DNA from: Lampris incognitus
Lineage: Eukaryota > Chordata > Actinopteri > Lampriformes > Lampridae
Assembly (NCBI RefSeq): GCF_029633865.1
Contig: NC_079214.1
Location: 21,947,950-22,011,949 of the forward strand
DNA length: 64,000 nt
Reading direction: 5' to 3'
Under the pieces are notes generated by a model, which did not search any database, was not told where the DNA came from, and saw only the letters and a program-made list of their open reading frames with translations. Position numbers and translations under genes: made by a program. The first letter of the stretch is position 1. Each line of letters starts with the position of its first letter. Positions 12,901 to 24,900 of this stretch are shown in pieces.

Positions 12901-15900
12901 TTAAGAATGGGATATGTATCGCTGATGGTATCACGCTGTCAGGAGGTGAACAATGTTCGTTGTGGCTACGTTTTTTTGGACCATGCAGAGCAGAGAAGAC
13001 TAACCATTGCAGACCAGATGATGGCGAAGGTTTTGTGTCCGCCATAAGCTCTTTCAACCTTTGAGGTTAGTTAAAACCGTTTACAAATGTGAATCAAACG
13101 ATAAGAGTTTTGTTTTGTTCATTTATATAACTGAGTTGCATATGTATGTTTGTGAATAAGAACAAGAGTTAGCTAATTGATTTCGCTGTCGTAGACTTCA
13201 AGACAATATGCTAATGCTAATGCTAATGAAACACTAATAGAGATTGTTTTATTTTTATATTTTCTCATTGTATTTTCATTTGTGAATATGAAGAATGGTG
13301 TATAATACTGTTTGTTTTCCTCCATAGAAGCTGCCACTGCAGTATTTATTGTATTTGTATTTATACAAGTATTTTTTGTATTTCGAGCTGCATTTAACTG
13401 AAGAGATTGTTCCCTCCAAAAAAACCCTCTCACAGCCATAGAGCTAAAGTGGGATGTTGTGAACCCCTTACCTTTTATCTATCCATATTTTTACTATCGG
13501 AATAAAGACCCTAAAATTATATTTGAATGTCCTGTGTGTAATTCCCCCGGCTTCAAATTTTGGTACCAGGAGTGGGGTCCCTATTCTGATAGTTTTGAAA
13601 AATTTTGTGAATGCAGCTTAAAATAAAAAAAATACGGTAGTGGTGAAGAGTGGCCCAGCTGTCCCCTTGAAATAGATGATGCAGTGCCTGGTGTGGCATA
13701 GAAGACCGGGAATCCAGAATTTGGAGATGATGTCACCACAGTCCCTCCTTCAGGTCTACCCTGCTGCCCTGTCTCTATCCTTTGTCAAAGTGTATAAGAC
13801 TAGACTGGACTTTGAAGAAAAAAAAAAGGAAAATGTCAACAGTGAATAAGGAACACTCCTCAGGGAGTGAAAGTGAGGCAGAAGAACTTGATGTACAGGC
13901 ACAGATTAGAGAACTGATTCAAAAACAGGAAACTAACGAATGCAGTTGCCTCAATGAATGATGCACCCACTAGAACCTATGTTGATGTTCCCAGAGAACA
14001 TCACATTTTGCCATTTAGTGATGATTTTGATGAGAATGGGAGATCTGTTAATGAGTTTATCGAAGAGGTTGAATGTGTTTTACATGCAAGAACTCAATCT
14101 GCCCCTGAACAGTTTGATTTTGTCATGTCCCTCCTGAAAGGGTGATCCTTAAAAGGAGGTGTGTTTGAGAAATGATGCTAGAACTGATCATATAAGTGAC
14201 CTCTTTAACTATCTCAAGGAAGCTTTTGGGGACAAACGTTGTGCTTCTCAGTTACTGCAGAGCTTTTATAGCTGTAAACAGAGGGAAGGTGAGAACATAC
14301 GTGACTTTTCACATGCTTTGTCACAAGGCCTAACCTTAGTGCAGAAACCAAGTCCCGGTTCTGTGGCTAATGGAAAAGTGATACTCGGGGATCAGTTTGT
14401 TGAGGGAGTCAGAGCATTCATTGAAACGAGAACTCCTCAAATATGTCAGAACTCACCCAAATGCTAATATGATAGAAGTGCGTGAGGAAGCTTACTTGTG
14501 GACTATGGAGGAGTCAGGAGAAAATGTAAAGGTGACTGAAAGTAAAATCATGGGCTGTAGTCATTTGACTACTGATGTGCAATGTACAACAGTTACAACT
14601 AGTGAGAAGACAGTCTCTCTAGAGGATGTGATGGAAATCATTGCAGAGCAAGGGAAAGCCATCCGTAAATTAACCCAGACAGTACAGGATTTGGCTATGC
14701 AGACCAAGGGCACTGGTGTGTTTTCCGATAGCAAATCTAGAGCTCAGCCTAAATTCACAGATGATGGTAAGCCGATATGTTTCAAGTGCCAGACTGCAGG
14801 ACATATTGCTAAGAATTGCAGACAGAAGCGTCACAATGCTTCTACAGACCTTGCCTTCACAGATGCTCAGGGTAACGAGACCCCCCCCCCCCCGGTTATA
14901 AAGAGTCGGGCAATTTGGGGGCAGATAGACAACTCACAGAAAAGACAACCAACCTGAGAACAGGTGATAGAGCGTGCAATAGGAAAATGCCCAGTAAAAT
15001 CGCTTAATATCGGTGGTACTACAGCACATTGTTTAGTGGATACTGGTAGCAATGTAAGCACCATTACTGAAAAGTTCTTTCAGAATCACTAGAGGGAAGG
15101 ATATGCATTCCACCTCCAGTTGGCTTCGAATAACTGCTGCAAATGGACTAGAGATACCTTATCTAGGTTACCTTGAATTGGAAGTTGAAGCAATGGGTAT
15201 GAAAATCCCAGATTGTGACTTTTTGGTTGTGAAGGACTCTTAAGAGCTTCCAGGTGACAGAACCCTGTATCATTGTTATGAATGTCATTCGCAGGTGTTG
15301 GCAATTAGTGCAATCTGAATTTGATACTACACTGGGTGGTACATTTGATTCATAATGGAGAACTGTGTTTCGGCAAATGCCGATATGCGATGTTGATAAG
15401 AAAGCCATTGCTAGAAGAGATAAGGTACACATACCTGCATCATCCGTAGCCACTGTTGTGGTAAAGGGACCCTTAAGAGGGCTGAGAAAGATGCTCAACT
15501 GCTGGTAGAACCTGAGAACACACCGCTCCCTCAAGGTCTGGTGGTCATTCCAACGCTGGTGAGTGGTCAGCATCAAACCGTCCCGGTCCAAGTTGTCAAT
15601 TTCTCACAAGAGGATGTGTGGCTCTGCCCGAGAACCCGGCTGGGTATTGTATCGCGAGTTGAGAGTGTTGACAGTGAACAGACCTGTGAAGTAAATTTTC
15701 AGCGCATCTCTGCTGATGTTGGGCAGGTCACAGTGGAGAGAAATGATTCTGATGCTCAGAGTAGAGTGCAGTCAGTTATTGACAAGCTTGAAATTGGTGG
15801 CACAGTTGAAGAGAGAAATAAACTATGTGAGTTACTAGCTAAGTACATAGATGTTTTCATTGATGATGATAATGATCTTGGCTATACCGATCAAGTTAAG

Positions 15901-18900
15901 CATGAAATTAAGCTGGTTGATGAGGAACCAGTTGCACAACCGTACCGTCGCATTCCAGCGACACAGTACAGAGAGGCCCAACAGCACATTTCAAAGCTAT
16001 TCAGGAAAGGTGTCATTCAGGATAGTAACAGTTCTTATGCTTCTCCTGTGGTGATTGTGCGAAAGGCTGATGGCACTATACGTCTATGTGAGACTATAGA
16101 ACGCTAAATCAGAAGACAAAGATGCGTCCGCACTACCCCGCATCGATGAGAGCTTCGATGCTTTACAAGGTGCGAAGTGTTTCTCAACCATTGATCTTGC
16201 CAGTGGGTACCACCAGGTGGCAGTAGATTAACGTGACAGGCATAAGACAGCATTTGCAACGCCTTTTGGTCTCTGAGTATCTTCGCATGCCCATGGGTGT
16301 TTGCAATGGATCTGCAATGTTTCAACGGTTAATGCAGGCAACAATGAGTGACCTGGTCTTTCAGATTATGCTAGCGTATTTGGACGACATACTAGTGTAG
16401 TCGCAGAGCTTCCAGGAACACTTAGAGAGGCTAGAAACTGAGAAAATGCCTTAAAGAGACAGGCCTGACGGTGAAGTTGGGAAATGTCATCTCCTTCAAA
16501 AAGAAGTCAAGTTCCTGGGGCATAAAATCTCCGCAGACGGTATAGCTACAGATCCTGGAAAAGTAGCAGCTGTAAAACAATGGCCAGCCCCTGCTACATT
16601 GAAGGAACTTAGATCATTCCTTGGGTTTTGTAGTTATTATAGGAGATATGTTGAGGTTTTTTTTCAAAGATTGCTGGTCCACTTCATGACGTCGTGAATT
16701 TGTGTCTAAAAGCTGGCAGCTCAACTCAAGTCAACCAAATGCTTTGGGCATTATGGAACGCAGAATGTCAAATGCTTTTGACAGCTTGAAAGAAAAACTT
16801 ACCAGTGCATCCATACTTGGTTATGCTGATTTTACCCGTCGATTCATATTAGAGACCAATGTGAGTAGTCATAGCTTAGGAGCAGTCCTATATCAGCAAC
16901 AGGCTGACAGAAAAAGGGTAACTGCATATGCTAGTCGGAGGCTGAGAAATACAGAAAAGAATGACAAGAACTGTAGTAGCATGAAGCTCGAACTACTGTC
17001 ACTCAAATGGGCAATAGTAGAGAAATTCCATGGATATCTGCTTGGTTCAAAATTCATGGTAGTGACTGACAACAACCCCCTATGTCATCTCAAAAGTGCA
17101 AAACTAGGGGCCATAGAGCAAAGGTGGGTAGTGCAGTTGGCTGCATTTGATTTTGAAGTTCAGTATCGTCCAGGGCGGCGCAACGTAGCAGCTAATGCCC
17201 TCTCACGGCAGTCGTTAGCAGGGGAGCCTAACACTAAGGGGAAGATGCCGAGTTTGATGACTGTTACTATTTGTAAGATGACATGCAGAGGAACTACATA
17301 CACAGTTCGACTTGTTGAGGGAGCGCCTGTTACGAGAGTGAACAGGGTAGACATTAGGCCATGTGTAAATCCAACACTCCCTAGCACTTTGCCTACAAAG
17401 AAGGTTACCAGACCAATCTGTGAGCCTATTCGGTCTGAAGGTTCAGAATCAGAGAGGTCAGATGGAGAATATGATGATGGAATTGTGATTGAAGAGGTTT
17501 CTTTTAGGGTAAAGAGTTATCCAGAAAGTGATCCCCTACCTGTTCTTGACCCTCAGTCTATTGAGTCAGTAATGCCTGATGTAGAGCCCAGTGTTATGGA
17601 GACTGACTTTGGACCTTGAACTGGGACAATCAGTAACTGTTGATTTAGAGCCTGTACCAGACCGTTCTCTTCGCAGGAGTAAAAGAATCAATGCTGGTGT
17701 GCATACAAATCAGCATCATGAGCCAAAATCAGCTTTAGAGTCTCTGTCCCTAAGATCAGCTGTTGTATCTCAGATCCTAGCGAATTTTGGTTCAGTGTTC
17801 TTTAGAGAAGCTTTGAAAGAGGTGAAGAGTACTTATGCAGTCACCGAGGATGTTGATAGTTAAGCAGGGGAGAGTGTAACCCGGTGGTAACGGAGTATTA
17901 GTGTAGAATGTAAAGAAATTCATTTAAATCCTTATGAACTCGGAAACCATGATTCAAGTCCCCATTTCTGTATTGACGTTTATGCTACTGTCGCTTTAAG
18001 AGTGGGACACGTATCGCTGACGATATCACGCTGTCAGGAAGTGAACAATGTTCGTTGTGGCCATTTTGTTTTGGGCCACGCAGAACCACAGAATAGAGAT
18101 CAGAGAAGACGAACAATGACCAGATGATGGCGAGGGTTTGGTGTAAGATCTTTCAACCGGCGAGGTTTGTTAAAACCGTTTACAAATGTCAGTCAAACGA
18201 TAACAGTTTTGTTTTGCTAATTTGTATAACTTTGAGTTGCATATGTATGTTTGTGCACAAGAATAAGAATTAGCTAATTGATTTTGCTGTTGCTGACTTC
18301 AAGACAATATGCGAATGCTAATACAACAGTGGAATAGAGATTGTTTTGTTTATATTTTCTCATTGTATTTTCATTTGTGAATACGAAGAGTGGTGTATAA
18401 TACTGTTTGTGTTCATCCATAGAAGCTGCCACTGTTTATTGTATTTGTGTTTATACAAGTTTCTTTTTTTGTATTTCGAGCTGCATTTAACTGAAGCGAT
18501 TGTTCCCTCCAAAAAAAAAAACAAAAAAAACCCTCACACCCACAGAGCTAAAGTGGGATATTGTGAAGCCTCTTACCTTTTCTCTCTCTGTATTTTTACT
18601 ATCGGAATAAAGACCCTAAAATTACATTTGAATGTCCCGTGTGTAATTCCCCCGGCTTCTTATAGGATCATTTATGATATGATCCATGTGATAAACTAAT
18701 GTCGAATAAATGAATCTTATCAACAAAAACTATCAAATGTCATAATTTTCAATCCATTCATCAAGCTTCTTTGCCAATGTGTATGTATATTAATCGCTCA
18801 GTGCTCAAGCGCGTCAGGGTAGACCACGTTGCGTGTCTTACTATTTGGCGCTAGGATAGAAAGCTTTTCTGCACTACCAGTCTAGAGGCAGCTACAAACA

Positions 18901-21900
18901 ACTGGCTGTGTGAGAAACATGGAGCGGAAAGATTTAGTCCAATCGTTATAAAAGTCTGTGTTGGTTTATGGTAAACATCAACAATCAAATGTCCCCCATC
19001 ATCAATTGCAATTTCACAGTGTAAGAAGCATAACTTGTCATTTTACAAACCCACCAAATTGTGCTCCAGTATTTCAATTTCTTTTCTTTTTTAAGTTGCA
19101 TGTGGTCCATCTGAAGGTCACGGGTTTTTTTGTGTTTTTTTTGCTTGCGCCGCCAGATGGAACATTTTTAAAGCCGCTTAGGCTAGGTTCAGTCATAATG
19201 ACATAGTAGTATGTATGAGAAATAGGGGAGATGTTTTGTTTGTGGACACAATACTCCATCGCCACTCGGCACTATGAGACGGAGAGGGACTGCTGTAAGG
19301 GGACAGAAGAAGAACAAGCAGCGCGAGCAAAATAAACTCAATTTCGCAAATAAATCACATTTTTCGCTTGGTTTTTGAAATATTTTTCGAACTGTGCAAT
19401 CCTTGGAAAGTGCTGATTCTAAAGATACGTTTATTTTTGTTCTACAATGAGTATTTCTGGAGTTTTAACCCACCATACAAACATACACGCTTGCTTTATA
19501 TATATGATAGAAGATGGTGGAAGATTTGCAATTCATATTAAGGGAAGGCCAATGTCCCCCTCTAGTGTCAAAAGGCAGTAACACAAATTATCAATGGTAT
19601 TGTAACAACTGTAGCAGCCTTTGTGGGGTAGTATTGCAAGTTTTTGTACCGTTGTAGCAGGGATGCTGAAGAGGAGCGTTCTATTTCCTTGTTTATTTAT
19701 TCAGCACAATACAGTTGCACATCATCCATACCTGGTGCTTGGCTCAAAGGTTCCTTTTATGGGATGAAATAAGAATCTTTTATATATAAAGCAGGCGTGT
19801 ATGTTTGTACGTTTACTTAAAACTCCAGAAATACTCACTGTAGAACACAAAGAAAGGTATCTTTAGAATCAGCACTTTCCAAGGATTGGACAGTTAGAAA
19901 AATATTTCAAAAACCAAGTAAAAAATTTGATGTATTTGCGAAATCGAATTTATTTTGCTCGCGCTGCTTGTTCTTCTTCTGTCCCCTTACAGCACTCCCT
20001 GTCCGCCATCCATCGTCTCACAGTGCCACCGAGTGGCGATGGAGTGTAGTGTCCACAAACAAAACATCTCTCCCATTACTCATGGAAATACTACTGTCTC
20101 ATTGTTACTGAACTTAGCCTAAGCGGCTTTAAACATTTTCCATCTGGAGAAGCAAGGAAAAAAAAGTGGCCTCCAAATGGACCACATACAACTTAAAAAA
20201 AAAAGAAAGAAATTGAAATACTGGAGCACAATTTCGTAGGTTTGTAAAATGACAGGTTAGGCTTCTTCCAATGAAATTGCAATTGGTGATGGGGGACATT
20301 TGACTGTTGATGTTTACCATAGACCGACACAGACTTTTATAACGATTTGGAGTAAATCTTTCGGCTCCATGTTTCTCACACGGCCAGTTGTATGTAGCTG
20401 CCTCCAGAGCTGGTAGTGCAGAAAAGCTTTCTGTCCTAGCGCCAAATAGTAAGACACGCAACGTGGTTTACCCTGAGGCGCTTGAGCATTGAGCGATTAA
20501 TACACACTTGATAATTTTCGTTAATAAGAGTCGTTTATTTGACATACGTTTACCACATGTATCATATCATAAATTATCCTATATTTCAATCATTGCTTAT
20601 ATCGTAAAGATCCGATCGTGTTGGTTGTTTTGATGACAACATTTTCCCTGGGCAATGCCGTGTAAGGTATCTTTAGAATCAGCACTTTCCAAGGATTGCA
20701 CAGTTCAAAAATATTTAAAAACCAAGTATTTGATTTGCGAAATTGAGTTTATTTTGTGGCAACATGTGGTGTCTTGGATATTAGATGCCATACGTGGTTA
20801 ACATCATATCAAACAAAGCAATTTTTCAGCCTCGGTGCCAGGGTTATTACTGCACATCATCACCCTGGATTCGAGGTTGCAAGAGGGAGAGTGGTGAGCA
20901 CTCTTAACTTACTTATCCACAAAGCACGTGACAATTTTTTATTGCCACCTTTTATCACGTCATATTCATCAAACTGAAATTTTTTTCCTCATAACCTTCG
21001 CATTCTAAACGTCATATCTTCGATCACGATTGACTCAACCAAGAAGGGATAGAAAAAGAAATCAGCGAAAGAGTAGAAAAGTAATAAGAATAATAAAAAC
21101 AGTTAGTTTGATGAGATTTTCAATATGTTTAATATTCAAGTTTCCGACATCAGTAATGACAAATGTTAGGCTGCAGTTTCTTCTGAGCCCCTTTCTTAAG
21201 TTATGCATGGTAACATGATATTCCTTACGAAAAGCAACAAATGCTATTAAAATTCTGCTCAAAACTAATCTTTTCTTTTAGATGCCAAGAAAGAGAAGAA
21301 ATCCATCCATAAGTCGGAAAACTCCTGCTGCGATGCGAGCACGAGTAAGAAGACAGCAGGAGACGGATGATGTGCGAGATGCAAGACTTGAGGCAATGCG
21401 TCTTCATGCCAGTCAGGGTCGTTCAATTGAGCCCGAAGAAGAACGAAATACCAGACTTCAGGCGGTACGACGTCAGGTGACTCAGACACCTGCAGTGGAA
21501 TGTGAAGAGGCGCGGTCGGCAAGACTCCTTGCAATGTCTCGGCAGCGTCAGCAGCAACGAACGCTGGTCCGTCGATGCGAGAGAGGAAATGTCCGGGTGA
21601 TTCTCTGAGACGGGTGCCTTTTGGCTCTCACCATTTTTGAAAAAAATTACCTCAGATAATTACATCATTGATCACTACATCTGATAGTAGACTAGTTAAA
21701 TCTCTGAGAAAATATATTTTCCCACCTCAGGCAAAAAAATGCTAATCGTTATTAGGCATTTCTTTCTCACTAATAGTCATTTTGAGTTCAACCCCATCAC
21801 AGACAACTTGGACCCTGTGTGAATATGATTTTAAAAGATATTCAAGTAAATTCTTGCAGAACCTTAATAATGAGATGTCCCTTGTTTAAAACCACTTATT

Positions 21901-24900
21901 CTGAGTATAATGTTATTTGTAAATACGCCGATTTTTGACTGCTAAAGCAGGTAATTAGGGCTTTATCTAAGATTGGCCTTCATATTTTATCAAAAATATG
22001 CATTAATGTTAGAATTTGATTAGATTTTCATATTATTTCTTATTATCCAGTAAATTGTATACATAGTTCAACAACCATTATCCTCATATTTGTTATTATC
22101 ATCAAAATATGAATAAAAACTCATCAAATAACAGGGTTGAACTCAGTGTGACAGGGTTGAAAATGATAACGGTGGAAGGGACGATCAATATTTCACTACG
22201 GTATGGATTTATTTACCTGTGAAATTAATAATAGTAAATAAAATTCGGTAACACTTTAGTATGGGGAACATGGTCACCATTAATTAGGTGCTTATTAGCA
22301 TGCAAATTAGCAACATATTGGCTCTTAATTGGTCATTATTACGTACTCATTAATGCCTTATTCTGCATGGCCTTATTATACAACCAGTAAGCCATTAACT
22401 ATGAGTTGTCCCTCTATAACCTCGGAATTATTGCTTATTAGTAGTACCATCTCAATATGCTTCGCTTAGTATGGACTTTATAAGCTGGTAGTACCACAAG
22501 AAGAGTTATTCTCCCTTACTAACACTTAATGAATATGGTCTGTTCTTACATAACAAAACACAAAACTACAAGTGTTAATAGTGTTAAATTACTCTAAATT
22601 AAGTTTTTGTTACTTAGAATATGTTCCCAATACTAAAGTGTTACATAAAGTTCAAATGGAATTTTATTAAATTTGACAGAAGACAACAGTCAGATTTTTC
22701 CACTGTCATGAAAACACATGAAACAAACAAAATATTTTATTAAGTATTTAACATTCAACATTAAATCAAAAACATCGAGCATACATTAATCAAAGACGTC
22801 AGTGAAATGAATCTGTATATGGTCAACAGTAAAAAAAATGTACAGCATAGGTAGTGTGAAAAAAACTTCTTTGCTGGAATCTCATTTTGATTAAAACTAG
22901 CATTCAGTACACTCTAAAAACTGAACTGAACTCTAAAAGTGTGACTGCAAAATGTTAATTCATACATCCTATCAACAAGCAAACATACATTACAGACATC
23001 AATGAAATGGATCTGTCTATATGGTCAGCAGTAAAAATAAAATCCCTTGTGAAATGTACAGCCCAGGCTAGTGTGGAAAAAACGACCTTGCTGGAATCTC
23101 ATTTTTTATTATAGCTGGTATTCAGTCCACTCTAAAAAGTGAACTGAACTCTAAACACGTGACTGTAAAATGTTGATTTATACATCCTTTATTCAGAAAG
23201 TCTGGCCCACTCTTCTTTCTGAATTTCCATATGACGTGATGTCACAGGCTTGGGGGTGGGATGAGCTCAAGCACATCATCAACTAGATCCCATTGCACAT
23301 CCTCACGACTTGGCCAAAAGAACCTGTGGAGTCCGACACGGTGCATGCATTTAACTTGAACATGTGTTTCATCCACAGCAAGGAATATTCCTGGATACAA
23401 GTCTTTATCATATGTGAGCTCACACCACTGCCCTAGCACCTCTGGGTCTTCCCAATGGATTTGTGTCTGCTTTCGTGACACAGCAACTGGCGCCTTCTTG
23501 ATGAAGCTGAAATGCTGTGTGTTCCAACACTCACAGGTTAACTGCTTCTGGGTTGAGCACATACAGCTGACATTCTGAGATCTGTATGTGCTCCTTTCAT
23601 CTCTCCTAGAGCAAGAGTTACCACTTGATGGATTCTCATGGTTGATGGGACTGCTGGTAGGTTTGATGGCATCCTCTCAAGTGCCTGCCCAACAGTTTCA
23701 CCATCAACAAAGAACAACTTGATTGATGTGTTGGTCTCCAATAGGGCCTTGAAGAGCTCATGTGCATCTTGGATGTCCTGGCCATGGCTTATTAGCATGT
23801 CGGCAGTCCTCTTCAAGGCTGCTCCAACACCATCTGGTACTCCCTTACCATGGCTGGCCTCAAAAAAATTCCAAGTTGCTGCCTTGATGCCTCTTTTCTC
23901 CAGCTCAGTGCTAAAAAGGAAAAAAATGGCCCTTCTGCTTCTATTAGGTACAAGGACCATCACTAAAAAAGTGTATCACCGAAACCTCCGGGTATGTCAC
24001 CTGCACATAATCCAGTACAGGGTTCAGATGCTCCCCTACAGCTGCTGGGCTTTTGTGCTTTGATGGGGATATTGTGCTGAAGCAGGTTGGTTCTTGGCTA
24101 CCACCTACATAAAAAAAACTTCTATATGTAGTGTCGCCTGCTGATGAGATGATCCAAAGTGCACTGCTTGGATTTCAGAACTCTACTTGCAGGTGAAGTT
24201 CTCCGAAAAATCATTGTGAATTAAGCGTTCATCAATGCCCAAGCTCTCCCTCAGCTCAGTAAGCAAACTGTTGTCTAATATTGAAGAGATGCTTCTTGAA
24301 CTTGGTCATGTGTGTGTGGAACTGCTCAGCAAGTTTTTTTTCTTTTTCCCTGCTTCAGTGTCCCTTTTCCACCTCTCACACTCACTCTTGAGATATTTTT
24401 CCCTTCTCTCTGTCTGCATCCCTTCTTGCCCTGTACATTCTTTGCCTCTGCTGCTGTTTTTGCCATTGTAATGTCTGAAAATATTGGAACATAAGAGCGC
24501 ATTAACAATTATTTCACATCAAAGTCTACAATTGAGTCATCTACTAAGAAGTGTCACATCAAACATTCAGCCCTGTCACAACGAGTCAACCCTGTTACAA
24601 TAAAAAAAAAATTTGACGGGGTTGAAGTTTTTAGCTAATAGTAGCCATAATTCCATATTTAGCTAAAAAAATTAGCACCACGTGGCATTAAGGACATCAA
24701 AAAACTGTAATATTTTACAACACTACTGTTAATTTTTTTATAAAAAATTGTTTACTATCGTTAATTCATACAACAGAGTTGAACTGTTGAGCCGGACAAT
24801 CTCAGTTTGACCATAAATCAATGAAATATTGGTAAGAAAAGACACTGAGACTTTCCTTTGCAGCACCTTCTCCAAAAGACTTGTATGATGTCACTTCCGG

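Larger units (their letters stand above)
12777..18660 (+). mobile_element. Ty3/gypsy LTR retrotransposon 1 (decayed, no integrase)
   Basis: LTRs at 12777-13555 and 17875-18660 bracket gag-pol remains. TATA flanks both sides (12773-12776, 18661-18664) as a 4-bp target duplication. A primer-binding site TGGTACCAGGAGTGGGG at 13561 follows the 5' LTR and looks complementary to a tRNA-Leu 3' end. A purine-rich tract lies just before the 3' LTR. Pol has protease, RT and RNase H, but the integrase is missing. In the first 100 bases the LTRs differ at roughly one position in ten, so the insertion is old. Confidence 0.9.
12682..19507 (-). mobile_element. Helitron C, split by a gypsy element
   Basis: Minus-strand Helitron with a near-ideal 3' end at 12682: hairpin CCCGGGCAACGCCGGG, then TACCTCTGCTAGT. 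The 5' end is near 19507 (TCATATATATAAAGCAAGCG). Its two parts, 12682-12776 and 18661-19507, are separated by the gypsy element, and the target duplication TATA lies at the junctions. No helicase frame was seen, so it is non-autonomous. Confidence 0.75.
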
